From positions 7,982,918 through 8,046,917 of the forward strand of contig VWZX01002149.1 in NCBI GenBank assembly GCA_013399015.1: a stretch of DNA of 64,000 nucleotides, read 5' to 3'. Under the pieces are notes generated by a model that did no database searches, was not told the DNA's origin, and was given only the letters and a program-made list of their open reading frames with translations. Numbering within the stretch: position 1 is the stretch's first letter; each line of letters begins with the position of its first letter. This stretch comes from Galbula dea. Taxonomy: Eukaryota; Chordata; Aves; Piciformes; Galbulidae. Below are positions 36,401 to 51,400 of this stretch, one piece after another. A program made the position numbers and the translations under genes.

Positions 36401-39400
36401 AAATGCTAATTCGGTGAAATGCTAATCACAGAAATCTATTTCCATTTGCTTTTAACTCAAAACAGTTTTACAACCACAAAACCTCAAAATACCGAAGTGA
36501 ATGTGAAAAAGTGAGAACCCAGTGCCCCTCAAAGTTACCTTTTTATGTCAACTAAAAAATGTCACAGAAAGTCTGTATTTTATTGAGGGACAAACGATTT
36601 CTAACCAAAATCTTTTAGGAATCTAGTAGCTGCTCTGTTGCGAGTCTGATTACACTTAAGAATACTACATGGAAAAATTACTCTTTGCAAATGCCATGAA
36701 AAGTCAGCTATTAAGTGTATGGTAAAACATTCCACATGAGGTCTAGATCTCTGGAAATCAGGTTACCCACGGAGACATGCCAGAACAGTAAGCAAAACTT
36801 GTGTTTGAAAGCAGTCCAGTCTGCTTCTTTTATCAGCATGCCTCCATATCTGCATTTTTAAACCCACAAAGAACTTGTTAAGCTCTGCACTGTTCCTTGG
36901 CCAGCACATAATCGAGTTTAAAAATACCTCTGAGAGTCCACACATGCACTCAGCATCCCTCTGAACTTCATTCCAAACCTGAGTTCCTCAAAAGTGCAAC
37001 ACAACTAAAATAAACGTTGAAGAGAGCCCAAGTTTTCCCAGCCTAACAGCCAACCTTCAGTCAGTTTGCAGTACCTCCAAGTGGTAGTTTTCCAGCAGGC
37101 TGGAACAGTTTATATCTACATGGCTTATCAACAGTAGTACACTTGAAAAGGCACAAGTGACACTTGGAATGACAAAAATCCAATGCAGCAACACACTCTG
37201 CCTTGAGCCTCCTGCCACAAGGATTACACAGGCTTCTTAAAAAGTTGTTTGCAGTAAGGAGATTAGAGCAGTTGAATTTGCCTGCAAAAATCTGTTTGCA
37301 TTTGAGCTACTGAACCAAATTCAGGAAGGGTACAGTTCTCAGGAACATTCCATTTCAACCGTGATGTCCTGAGGGTGGAACTACCTGTAGGGAAGTTTGC
37401 ATTAGAAAAGGGCATTTTAAAAAGGAAGGGAGTCATTCTGGTGCAGTTAGCAACAAGAGAATCCATACTGCAGAAGAGAACAGTGCATATCTTGAGGAGC
37501 TTGTAGGAAATTAGCCAGAACGGTGAGAACTCCATGATTCCTTTTTTATATTCATCCTTTTCATTACTTTCATTTTATCATTATTAATGAATAGTCTTTT
37601 CTTCCATTAACAGAAGAATGGTACAAAATCTTCCACCTATTTCCTTGAACTTTTGCAAGGTGTCTCCATTTTTGCTGGTAAGATGGAAATAATAGTTTCA
37701 GGAGAAGCATGTATTTCAACAAAAGGCAGGTAAAGCTGACAACCATACCAGCTTTCTCCTACAGGATCTCATCACAAAAGATATTTTGTCTAGACAGGAT
37801 GACACTGATACCTATACTCAATACAATGCAACAGTCATTTTGTCGTAAGTCAGGATAATTTAAATCAGGGTAATACAGGACATCACAAATCCAAGTGTTC
37901 AGGTTCACAGCAACCAAACCACTTTAGCACATGTTTTTAGGGGTGTGTATTATAAGGAGATGATTCAGGCAGGGTTTTTTTTTCTTATTTTTTTTATGTC
38001 CCTGGGCCATGTAATTTTGCATTTTGGAACATCATGCCCACTAATCACGTGATAAGCCATCTGATGTCAGAGCCAGAGTGAATATAAAATAATAACAGAA
38101 AAGAGAGGCCCTGAGAGATTCACAAGGGATAGTAGGAATATGATAAAACATTACTGGACTTAACACCAGATCAATTTCATCAGATCATTAGGAGTTAAAA
38201 ATAGCACAGCTCAAGTCAGTTTGGGCTTTGCCTACCAAGATATTCCTTGTTTCTACTGAGGTTTCTCAGGTGGAAAAATGTAGCATAAATGCTACAGTCT
38301 TAATACAGTTTCCACAGGGAACCTGTGCAGTGAGGAGGGGTTTTTGCCTTAGTAAGAATTGATCTACAATTGGTCTAAACTTGTTAAGTTTTCACAAACC
38401 CCAAAATCCACCAGGACTTCTGGCCACTTCTCTATGTACCAGCTAGACAACAAGGAAGCCTACACAAACCCTCCTGTAGTTTTTCACTATGGGATCCAAA
38501 GCCCATAGTAGCTTTGTCTTTGAAGTCAATAACAAAACTGCAATTGTGTTCCAATTTAAACCATGCTGTAGGCTCTGTTTCTAAGGCAGCTAATCACCTC
38601 TGTCAACTCACATCAAATTTTTGGGCACTTGAAATCTTTCTTTTCCTGGCAAGAGGAACAGCAAGTGAAGGAACAAGAAAAGACAGGTCGGTGAATACAC
38701 TGGAAAGGAGTGATGGCTTTGAAAGAGACACTCACGTTTGCAGGTCTGCCTGTCATCACTGTAGTATCCTGGTGAACAGACTGGCACACACATGCTAGTG
38801 TGGGAGAGAACCAGGCTGGTGTTGCAGGAAGAGCAGGAAAAAGGACCCCCACTGGTGCAGGTTTTACATGAGGGGTGACACCCTGCAGGGAAGGAAGAAC
38901 AAGTGTTTCTGTTCCAGGAAGTGTAGATTTTTGATCAAGTTTGACAAAATTCAGCAGAAGCACTCTCAGAGACTGAGCATGGTGATACTGATTACCAAAA
39001 ATTCCTACTAAGTCTAAGCCCTTACTGGTGCAGAACACGCAGGAGCAAAAACAGCCAACCCAGGTTGTGACAGATGTATTAAATGTGTTTATTTGTGGTG
39101 TGTGTGCCACACACACCAGCTCTCTCCTCTCCTTTCTCTTTTTACCCATTCCTCTTCTCTTCAACTTTCCACTTAAGAATAACCCTGCAGGGATCTGGCC
39201 AAGACCTGTCTGTCAGAAAAGAGTAAAGAAAAAAAGAAAAGGGGCAAGCAGGTATCAGTACCTCCCTTTCATGCTTTCTCCCAACTAGTTTCAGGTCAGA
39301 TCCTCCTGAACCTGATGTGCTTTGTCTATTTAGGAACCACCAAGAGATTTTCTGACAGCTCCACATATGCCTAAGTTTTACATTCATCCCTTTGGCTGGA

Positions 39401-42400
39401 GTTGCACAGCTGCTACCTATTGCAAAAAGCAACACCAAGAAAGAACAGTCAATCTCTGCATCTTCACACCATTTCAACTCATGACTTTGTAGGCCTCTGC
39501 CATATTTCCTCCCTCCTAAGGTCTTCCGTTTTTCAGGCTGAAGCACTGCAGCCTACTCAGCTGCTTGCTGTACAGAAGCCCTTCTCTCCCCACGTTCAGT
39601 CCTGCTGCCATTTCCTTCTGAGATGGGCAGAATTGCCCACGGCACACAGCTCCTTTAGACAGTGGCAGAATGAATTCTTCTAGTTCTCTTTCCTTTTGCA
39701 CTAGCTCCTCACATGTGACTTGCCTCTTCAACATTGTTGAACCAATGATGAACTCAATGTTGAGTTGGATGCCATTTTCACAGGCTGATTTGATTGAGCA
39801 CTACTTCAAGATCATGGCAAGGATGTTGTCACTTTGTACGTGAGGTTAGAACTGGGTATTCCCATGTGCTTCCTTACATGTGCCTATACCAAACTTACAC
39901 CTCTTGCTTTATTGCCCAGACACAGTCTTACCGGATCCTTCTGCAATTCTTCACAGCCTCGAGTAAGGAAGTACATTACTATCTTTTTCTTTCCCTGCAT
40001 TTTTGAAAAGCTGTTTTTATGCCACTCCTTTTCATTCCCTGTTTCCTTGCATCCCTTTGTCTCCCACTTCTTGTGCTTCTTAGGCTGATTGAAGAGATTT
40101 AAAATATCAGTTGCACGAGGCCAATACATCCTATTAATTTCTTCAAAGAGGGTACATACTCACAAAATTATTAGTCTGTTTCATTTCTTGATAGGCTTTA
40201 CCTAAAGATTGATGCCATCATTACACTTGTCAGGCCAAATTAATCATGAGTGAAAGTGGGCAAAGAAATCACAGAAGCAACTCCATTACGCTGTACTGGA
40301 GATCTTCAAAGCTAGCACAAAGTGAAATATGAGCTCTGACACAGTCTGAATAATGCAAAACTTCTTTTAAATGAAACCTTTAGACCAAAGGGAAGAAATG
40401 TTATCCCTAGGCTTAAATTTCCAGGAAGGCAAAATCTCTCTCTCCAGAGTCTTTCCAATTAAATAACACAGAGAATATTTCACATCTCACAGATTTCATT
40501 TGTCAAAAACAGGTAAATAAAAACACAGCTCCCAAAGTCCTGAGAGAAGCTTTGAAAAATGACTCATCAGTTGTAAAACTGGATAAGGAAATGCCATTTC
40601 CTGCAAAAGGAGCATCTACTTCTTAATTCTACCTTGATTTCTCTCTCCTAAACTGCAATACCCTTTGCTCAGTGTAAGACACATTAGGCTTTAACTTGTC
40701 TGTCAGCCATATAACAAGAAAAGCAACCTACTCCTTCTAAGAGTCCAAGGAACACAAAGCAGCTCAGACAGTATCAGAATATGAAACCACATCACCAACA
40801 AAAACTGGAGGAGATCCAAAGGTAGGTGAAGGCACTTAAGGCTAGAGAATAAAATGTGCTATCAGCACAGCTTCACCCACGCAGCTGCAGTGCTGCATCT
40901 ATCATGCCAGTCTAAAAGGCTGAATGAGATTGGCTTTTTGTTTTAGAAGCTGCTACAAGTTATGGCCTTTTGAACCATTACTGTAGCAAGACAATTCTCA
41001 ATGACAGACCTCAGCTAGGATGATGTTCCATCTTGGGTTGTAAACTTCCTAAGAAGTTGTTACCAGCTAGAGTTCTCCCTTTTCTAAGCAGAAGTTACAA
41101 GGCCCTTTGAAGCACACACCCAGAAAGTATTTCCAAGGGTTAGCATCCCAGAACTGTGCTGGCACCACACAAATTGGGAGACTTGGTAGTGACCCATGAA
41201 AACCCTCTGTTTGAAGTTATCCTTTCTTGAGCCTAAGAAGTCCATCTCTTCCTAGGAGTTACCTCAGGGCAGCTATCCTAGAACACAGTGTAGTGTCACC
41301 CTCTTCTCTGTGCCACCACCTTTGAGAGATGAAGTTTATCAGCAAGAAAAACTCACTTTCATCTCCTCCTCACAAGCACACTGCAGTCTGCTACTCATCA
41401 CACTAATTAATTGTATCGTAGCAGCAGGCTAGGTCCCAGTAGCCTCAGCATGTGCTTGGGACAGTACAACAGTGTCTGCCTCAAAGAAGTCACGGTCTGA
41501 AAGCAGACACAGATTAGGGAGAACAAGGAGAAAGTGCTCCCAGCAAGCTGGCAGAGTTATTAGCCCCAAAGGACACTTCTAGCTCCCTGTGCAGTGTCCT
41601 GCCAGCTGCGCAAAGCTTCTCCACTAAATAGAAGCCATTTCATGGAACATCTTGGAAGCACTCACCTACTTAAGGCATCTGTAGGAACTACTCACTTTTG
41701 CAGGCACCGTTCTCTGTGTAATATCCCCCTGGACAGTCAGGAAGGCAGCGATCCCCCAGGAGCAGGTGACGGGCATTCTGGCACTTCAGACAGATGCTGC
41801 CAGTGTCCTGCAGGTTGGCCACACACTGATGGCACAAATGGTGACAGTCTAAAGGAAGCAAGAAATAATGGACACTGTGATCACAGATGGACAAAACAGA
41901 ACTGCTAATGTGGACCACATTGCTGAGAACTCAAGGAAGATATTAGGGATGCAACTTTCAGAGCTCCGTCCTGCTATCTGACTCACAAGGGCTGGGATCA
42001 GGTGCTTAACACTGCATTTCCAGAAGTCTGCAAGAGAGATGACCAGAAATGAATCCATTCCAGGAGCATTCCTTTCCTCTTGCCCATCTTGTGCTCCTCC
42101 TGAGCATCACAACAATTTCACTTTTCCTTCAGCAACCACAGCCTCTGCATCTCTTCTTCCCCATTCAAGCATCCTCTTTCCCATCCTTAAGTGTGCTTGA
42201 GAAAGTTTTGTACAAAGCCAGTTCAAAGCTCTCTGTTCTTCCCAAAGCTTTTTCTGATTTTAGGTGCTTTCACCTACAGGTTTATCTTTAACAAACAATG
42301 CTAACAGATGTAGGCATTCACCTCCCTCTTCTCCCATCTTTGAAAAACCAAAAGCACAGCCTGTACAGCTGTATGACCTTATCCCATAGTTCTTACCGTT

Positions 42401-45400
42401 CAGATTTTCCCACACAAATGAGACACCCAGGCCCTGAAGAGGCACTGTAGACCTCAAAGCCAAGCCAAGAATGGCATTTAGAGTTGTGAGACTGCCTCAA
42501 AACCTTTTCCTTTTCTCATTTTTCCGCAGCAGCACACAAGCTTATGTCTCCTGACCTCTGTCTGAACTTAGGTGCTTCAAAAGGTTTTACAACAAGCCTT
42601 TTGTATGCACAACAGTGCAGTGTAAGGCAACCTGGAAGCCAAATTAATCCTCATTATGGTAATTCGGAAAATTATAAAGGAAATGACGACTGTCCTGAAA
42701 GAAATGTAATAATGAGGCTTGATTTGAGTACCTGGCCTCTCGTCAGTTTTCTACTGAAGGTTCAACTTTCTGTCTTTTGTCTCTTGTGACAGCATTACTG
42801 CAGATTGTCAGGCAATCTAATTTTACAAGCTGAAGACAGGCTCACATCGGAGCCCCAGAGGATTCTGAATCCATACCTGCAGGAATGCAATAGCAACTGG
42901 AGTCCTGTCCTAGCCTGACTTCTCCTATACGTTAGGCAGAGATGATTCTTGCCAAACACTGGTGGAGAAGCACAAATGTGGCTCACAAATGAATGCAATT
43001 CTGACTGCATGCAGGCATTCAAGGTCCTTAAAGCAGCTGCCTCCAGCTCCTGACTTTACGGGGTACACACTCTATCTCATTTCTGCCTCACACTCTCAAC
43101 CTTACAGGCTGGAATTTAGCAGCCAGTGGGGAGGTAAAGGTGTGCAAGTAGAAACATTATGCTGAAGATAGTGGCCTTGCAAGTTCTCAGTCCATCTCTG
43201 TTAGGGGTAAGAAAAGAAAAGCAGCAAGAGGTCATGGTCCTAAAGCCATGCTCCCTCAAAACTCCCTTAGAGGGGTTTTAGCTTAGAGAAGAGGTTAGCA
43301 TACTTCAGGTTCTGACTGCACAGGAGAAGAAACTCAATAGCCAAGGCATCATCCTGTCAATCTTCACAGCCCAAGATCTCAAACCTGCACTGACATCAGA
43401 TTGGAAAGATCTGCCATCTGCCTGTAGCCTCACCGAAGCCAGAATGGATCACATGCAGCTCACTGAAAAGAGCAAGGACTAAGATATCATTCAAAAGGCC
43501 CTAAGAACAATATGTAATTTGTATGCACAGGGCTGGAGGTGAAGAGTTTTATGCACTTGTATTCAATAAAATCAACATAAATCCAACTAGTTTCTCCATA
43601 TTTACATGACAGTATGACTACTCCCCTTACTGTTAAAATAATACTCCTCGAGTTTAATCTCTTGCTGAAGCCACTGGTGTCTAACAGAGAGCTTTCGCTC
43701 GACCAAACTCAGTGTGTATGGTCAGTAAGTTCCATAAATGAAGCATAACAACAAGACAGAAAACTTAAAGAGGGTCCAAATAACCAGTATCTAACTGCAA
43801 ATAACCAGACTCTCCCAAACTAACATTTAAAAACCTAAGTATCTACAAAACCAGGTGCTGTTGCAGTACAGTTTTCTCTTTAGAGCCTCTATTTTTGCTT
43901 CTATGTATTGAAAGATTTCTTTTTTCTCAGCTACTGTTTTAGGATAAATCAACCCCATCACTCTCTTGCTCCCTTGCAAGCCTGGAGATCAAAGAGCACA
44001 CAACACCAAATAAAAACCTAGAACTGACACTTATGGTGAATTTAAGGGACATTGGGGAAGCAGTGAGAGAGAAAAGGAAGAAATGCTTTGTTTTGGAAAA
44101 GATTATTTAAATTTTTCACAGCAAGCTCCCTTTGAACTGAGGACTAACAGAAGCACAGTGTTTATGCTTCTCAATAATACTGAACAGCTGTATTTATTTC
44201 CTGCTTCTCTCTTCTCCCTGTCAATCCCTACTCCAAGCTCAACTAGAAGGCAAGATACTGCCTGTGGGCTTTGCCTTTTTGGAGGCTTCACATCTCTGTA
44301 AAAGAAAAAACAAAAAAACAAACGACCTTACCTATCACTGATCTTCCTATAAAGCAACTTTCATTGTAAAGTACAATATAACTACTTACAGAGAATTCCA
44401 CTTCCAGAGTTATTTTACTTCCACACCCTCTTTAGCTTTCTCTTAGTAAGCAAAGAAAACAGATAGTGCCCTTCCTATATGGAAAGTATCTATTCTATAT
44501 TGTTCCCTTGCCTGTCAAGACAAAAAAGGCTGTTTAGGGAGACAAAATCATCTCTGAAGTGTTTGTGAATGCTCGAAAAGGAAACCAGAGGCATTTCTAC
44601 TTCTCATTTCCACCATTTGCTAAGCAATAAACCTCTTGTATTGTTGAAATAAACCTCCCCTCTTAAGGGCTCTTTAGCAAGAAATTTCCTGATGCAAGCT
44701 TTGTACTATAAGGTAAGGTACGGGCACGACTTTAAAACAGTACTTAAACCACCATGCACTTTGCAGGCATGGCAGTATGCAATTTACCTTACAGTAAATC
44801 CAAAAGGAAAGTCAGTATGGCTGATTCAGAAGGACATTTAGCACTGATCAGGATTCTCAGTTGGATTTGGGTGTTGGAAGGGGTTTTTTTGTCTCTCCTT
44901 TAAAAGACCTGAAAGGGAATTTGTCACACAAACAAGTGAGCTGAACTCCTGGTGAAGTGCAACCACTCTTGCACAGATCTGTCCACATCTTCTGCAAAGG
45001 GTAGGAGGTTCTCTAGGTGGCATAAGGTGGGATCCAGCTGGATGGTGCCAGGCACAGGTGAGCCCATATCCAAGTAGGGAAACAATCCCCCTTTTTCCTC
45101 TTCTGGCAGCTCAGCTGCTAATTTCTGTAAGAGGTTGCACACCAATGACTAAGTGGAGCTAAGCCCCCAATTTTCCTCTTGCTCTGCTCAGTGCAACTCC
45201 AGCTCTTTGTGATGATATCAATGCTGCGCTAAGAGCACGGCAGCAGCTCATTAATTTTACAAGGAGCTGAATTTATTTCTTGTTGTCAGTGTGTCCCTTC
45301 TGGAATTTTAAGAGCAAGGCAGAAAGGCTTGTTACAGGCATCCTCCTGAGAGAGCTCTTCTGGTTTATCTTTGAATATTTTCACAACTGCACAGAGTCTA

Positions 45401-48400
45401 AGAAAATAAGGGCCTGAGCAGCTGAACATGGGGATTGGGAGCTCCCTTTCAAGGAAGATGCAGCTGGAAGTTAAGATAGGACCTGGGGGGGTACGGTATC
45501 AGAGAGTATTTTGAGTTTCATTTCACACCAGCTGCTCTTGATACTACTTCTAGTCTTTTACATCCTTTTGTGCCTTAGCTGAGCACCCTGTAGAGCTAGT
45601 CTGTGAGCAACTTGCTTTGGCTACTGCACAATCCCTCTGCATTTTCCGAATTGCTCTTCCACCAAGTCAGGCAAAGATCAGCAAGGAAGTCTCAAGATCA
45701 GCAAGGAAGCCTTAAGATAGCCATATGATTCATTTCAATCAGAAAAGTAAGGGCAGTGGTTTGTGAGCAGGACAACAGTTTTGGGGACAAAGCTATTTTT
45801 TAGACTGGTGACTGCAATATTTCCTGAAGCTCAAGTTGCCTTGCATAAGAGGGAGAGGGAAATCAAAGAATGTTTTCAGACTGGAAAAACAAAACCCATG
45901 GAAGTCTTAAGATTCAACAGGGGATTGATAAAGCCACAAACACATTTCTGCATATACATTTCAGCTATAAACCAAAATTAATCAACTGAGCACGCTCAAA
46001 GAAGATTGGCACAAATTCAGCGTGTCCAAACCAGAGCATAGAAACTCACTGATCTTTGAAACTCGAGGCCATTTTGTCTTTCTTCTGCTTACATTTGAAA
46101 TGCTTATGTGATAAACTTCTGAAAACAAGATTTTATTTTCTATTAACAAGGCAAACATTCCAATCCTCATTTCAGGTAATATATACAATGACAACAGTCA
46201 CTCCCAGGCAATGGCTTCCAGTGACAGTTGATTTTCTCCATCCTGTATGAAGGATTTCCCCCTGCAGATCCATAAAGTATGACAGGTGGCTATAATGCAC
46301 AGCAGTCCCTATTAGTCACAACACAGTTCTGCCTGGATGGTTGGGAATTAGAGATAAATGGGAAGATAACTGTACAGAAATATAGCTTTGGGAAGCAAAG
46401 GAAAACGCTTTCTTAGATTCTGATGCAAATCATATATTGTGCAAGTGTGGGGAGGTTTAATGTTCTCTTTTATGGGACAGCTGCTCTTTAACTGGTAATT
46501 AATAACTTGCAAGGGCAAATTTAGCATTTCAGGCAGCACTGAATGAAAAGAATGAGTGAAATTTAACAACCAGGATCTGCAGTCCTTTATCGCCACCAGA
46601 AATGGCAACACACATCGTTCAGTTAAGCATCAGACATAAATGTGACACAAAGAGCAACACACTTCAGACTGCAGATGCAAGACCAAAGCACAACTTACTT
46701 TTAAAGGCCACAAATAACTATGTTCCTCTGCAAGGATGTTAAAAACTTCATTTAGACAGTGAAACACCAATGCCTCTATGTGCAAGACCATGAACATTAA
46801 GGGTTCCCACATTACAAGGAATATCTGTACTGGCCTCTCAAAGGCAAGACTAACATGAGTGAGTCACACAGAAAGTCAGAGCTGGGAGGAGGAAATGTCT
46901 CTCCTTATGCTCTTACTATACTGCACCCGAAAAGCCTTCTGTCCAGTGTTGGGTGCACAGATCCAAATGCTCAGTATTGGCACTCAGTGCTGGCAGGCAC
47001 TGTGAACCAAACCTTGAGAACATGTTTCTGCTTTGAGAAGACAAGTCTCCAAAGAGTAGACCATGCTCATGACCTACAGGGCTTCAAAATAAAGTTTGAT
47101 AGTTTGTAAGGAAAGGATGCATAACCAGACTGTAGTTGCTCTGGAGTCCAGAAAGCTAGGCGAATTTTGCAGATGATTCATCACTGTCAGTGTAGTGTGT
47201 CTGGAGGTCAAATCTTGCCCTCCACGTTGCCTGAGTGAGCCCATTCTTTCCAATTTCTCCTCCTCATTATTGCTAGGCACTCTGATGTCTACCTCATCAC
47301 CGGGGATTTGGGGAGCACACTTATTGCCCCATGACATCTCATCAAATTTACAGGTAACAATAGTCTAAAAGGAATAATTAAAGCACATAGCACACAGCAG
47401 GCAGCAGAGTAAACCCTCCTCAGGAAGAAGCCTGGTTTATGATAAATGGCATTGTTTTTTTTCAATGAAATTTACAGCTGGAAGACCACATTTCCACCTC
47501 ATTTCTTGTCTATTTAAGGAGCTGTACAATACTGTTAGGATATTTTCCTACTTCTCAGATACTTTGTTTCCTCCCTCTCTTTGTCTCTGCAGACAAAACA
47601 ATGACTGTTGTTTAAAAGGAAGATGAAATTGCTTATAAAATTCATCTGTGAAGTGCAAAGAAACAGACTTTCATTAAAACAACAACATATATGTAAATAA
47701 AAAGAAGTCTCTGTGAAGGAGAATCATCTATTTTAAACGGAGAACAACAGCCTCACTGTGGATATATTTATTACATCTAATGCATTTTCCCCTTTTCTTA
47801 TAAGGATTCCTTATCTCATTTGGAACTGTTCACCTAGATAAAGCCTCACACACCATTTCTTTTTTTGATAAAGAAAAAAAAGGGATGAAAAAGCTCAGAA
47901 GTTGTTGGAGTTGTTCCCAGGATATGTTTATACGTCTGCGTGATGGATTAAAAGCAATTTTTCTTTTTAAACAGATAAATGCAATCAGTGGCTTCTGAAG
48001 ATAGGCAGGCACTGAGCACCCACAAAATATACCCCTATAAAGAAATCCCATTACCTCCCAAAAATGCTCACAGCAATACCAGCTGTGCCAATTTTTTCTT
48101 TAGGGCCCCACAAACTACTACTCTGTATCACAAATGTTTCCTTAACTCACTTTACTGAAGCTCTGTGCAGGATCCAGGCAGCTTTCCTAATATTAACACA
48201 AATGCTCTGACAATTTCCAGACATAGTGGTCGATACATGTGGTCTCAAGTCTTCACACCAAACAGTGCAGCAGCAAGAGCCTTGTCTCCCTCTCCCTAAC
48301 ACCTGCCTTACACAATGTGCAATTGACTTCATGCAGCTCTAATGAAGTTACCGACAGCAGGAGTGGGAAGTGGCTTTGCTTGTACTGTGCACACTGGAGA

Positions 48401-51400
48401 GTTTCCTCATGCTATTTGCATCTGTGTGACATTTTACTCATCACAGGCACTTTGATTTCCTCATGATGTGTGGTCAAACAGATGAACACCGTGGAATGAT
48501 CGTGAGACTGTATGATCGATGCCATCTTCCCTCACTTACCCACACAATGTCCCACCAGGCTGAGATACTGTTCTTCCTTGCAGCTTGTTCTGCACTTGCC
48601 AGTAGCTAAAGTAGCATGGGGATGGCAAGTTAAGCACTCCAAATCAGAAGGGCCACGGCATGTCTTGCAGGATGGATGACAGGCTGGATAAGAAAATCAA
48701 CCCTTGTTATGCTCTTTAGTCCATCTTACATTCTCCTCTCCCCAGAAAGCCAGCCCCTATAATAACCATTTACTCCTACAAAACATGCACATAAAATGGT
48801 CTAATAGCATCAGTGACTGCAGAGTTGTGGTTTGGAAGGCTCTTACATTTTCACTTTGAATAAACAAGATGAAAAATGAGTTGTCAGTTTAAAAATGTAA
48901 TTTGTTGTCCACATTAATCAAGGTAGAGATCTATACAAAATACAAAGAGATTGCCCCAGCATTCCTCCCTCCACATAAGAAAGAGAGTGGGATACACAGG
49001 GGAGATAAATTGGAACATCTTAGGATTGTATGAACATCACAGTGACGTAAGTTTGATAGTCACGAGTGGGAAATCCAGGAATGATTTCTGCACAAAGCCC
49101 TCCCAGACTGAAACCTATGAAACCTGAATGACATGACAGCTCATTAGCTATTCTGTCTGCTAAAATCTCAACTAAAAGACCAAAGAGAAAATAGTTAAGT
49201 TTACTCAAAAATATTTCACACAGGCTGCTTCTGCATCCTTCCACCTTTAAAGACACATGCTATTATTTCCAGGATTTTCTTGCTACAGACAAGACAGAAA
49301 TATCAGATAAGGATCCATAAAAAAATTCTTTAAAACTACTTTTAAGCCTCTTTTATGAGTGAAAGCACATAACTTCAAAAATCTCCCACCTCAGGAACCC
49401 CCCAGGCTGTATACAATTGCTCACTCCCCACATGGAAGCTGGGCATTTCACAGCTACCACAGCAGAAGGCTCCAGTGTCTCAGACCTAACATGCCCACCA
49501 CCTTCTCAGCTCCTCAGAGATCACCCCATGAGTCCAGTGTTCAAAAGAGATTATCTGCTTTCTGGACACACCTATATTAACTGAGCTTGGCTGCTCAAAA
49601 ACTGCAGGAGATCTAAACTGGCAGCACGCAGAAAGATGCCATTTTCCTGATGCTCAGACGTCTACATAAGACTGAAACTGTGTAAGGCAGCATTCAGCCG
49701 TTACCTCAGCTCTAAGGCAGCAGTGCACAACCTCAGCACTGATGAATCTTTACAATGGCCTGCCAAATAAATCTATTTATAGAGTTGTTCCTCGACTGAA
49801 TAAATCAAATAATTAGAGCAATGGACGTTAGAAGAGGTTTTTCTCTCTAAGCTTGAGGCCTAGCTAATGAGTGACCAGTAAATTTCTGGTACTGCCTGAA
49901 CAGATATCTGGTTGCCTGACCCTACGAATCTATTATAAAACAACTTTCAGATGACCTTGAAGGGACTAAGCATATTTCAGATGCCTGCATTTCCTCATCC
50001 ATTTTACTCAGCAGCTCAGAATGAATGGCATACCCCAAACATCACCATTTTCTGCCAATGGCAAACAGGGTTCAATAGTTACTGACGCTCCAGTCATCTG
50101 CTTAGATGAGATCGAACAAGCTGAATGAAGGGCACTGACTGACTGGTGGGCAAGGGTGAGACACAAATAAATAATGCTGTCCCCACTACTCATCAGACAC
50201 ATTAATAGATGCAATGGCTTCTTTCCTGCACCTGCAGAATTCCTTTCTTCTAAACCCAGTCCAATAGCCAGGAATGAACTAAAAATAAAGCTAATTCATA
50301 CAGACAATATGCTTATCTAGCCTGACAAAAGCAGACCATTTTTCAGTGTTGTCCAGTGTTTTGCCACAGCATGCTGGCTGTGAACATCATCCAAGCCTAC
50401 TGAAATGAAACACAAAATACCTTCAGGGAAACTGTCTAGAGGAGCAAACCTGATTATAATTTATGATTCAATGTGTATGCCTCTCTCCCATTAGAAGGAG
50501 ATTCCATTTCCTGAAATTGGACTATCCTAGTCTCCCCTGAAAATACTAAAATAGCCTTATATAAAACTGACAGCATCTCTAATTACATTGAGAAATGCAT
50601 GACAAAACATGCACACAAGGAAATTCAGCAGCATAAGCTGCAGGTGCCTGCACAGTTCACTCACAATAGCAGTGATCTTGGTGGCTGAACAGCCCTTCTG
50701 GGCACTCCAAGAGGCATCTGCCTTCAAGCAGGACATGGGAAGACAAACAAACTGTACAGTCCTGGGAAGTGTTCCCCACACAGCTTGCACAGGAGGAGTG
50801 GCACTCTGCAGAGAAGAAGGTGGAGAGAGTCAAATTAATTCTAGCTTATCTTGGTTGTTACTGACCTAGAGTACAGCTTGATCACTTGCTCCCCAGTGAT
50901 GACAGAAAGGTATTTTCTTTACAGGATTCTCTACTTGTGGAGGGTAGAAAGGGCAGGAGCAAGAAGGCTGTAGAGCACATTCCTTAAAGATAATGAGCAA
51001 CGACAGATAGGTGCATACATAATCTTTCTTTGCACCCACACAATTCATTACTGAAATGGAAAGCTGAGATGCACCATTCTCTTCCCTGTAAGGGCTATGG
51101 GGTTGTGTAAACATAACAAATTCTGAACTCATCTTCTGCTATCACCCTACAGTTACTCTGGGAAGGATTTCCTATCTAGCACCACTGCTTGGCTACTGTC
51201 AGCCATTCAGGAGCAGTAAGAGCAAATATACACAGAGGTGCAATGGCCACCAGACTTTACAGCTAGTGAAGTGAAAGCTCATGACAAGGATTCAGCAAGA
51301 ATGAAAAGAGTGCAGTTAAAGAGTAGGATGACCTCACCTTTACTGGTACTGACCCTGAAACGAGCTGGTTTAAACTAAATGATCTAATTAAACAAATATA

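Noticed and set aside
37263..37535. 90-codon minus-strand open frame next to the LIM-like segment
   Set aside because: It is in a different frame from the cysteine-rich segment. It has no LIM pattern and no sign of being its upstream part.
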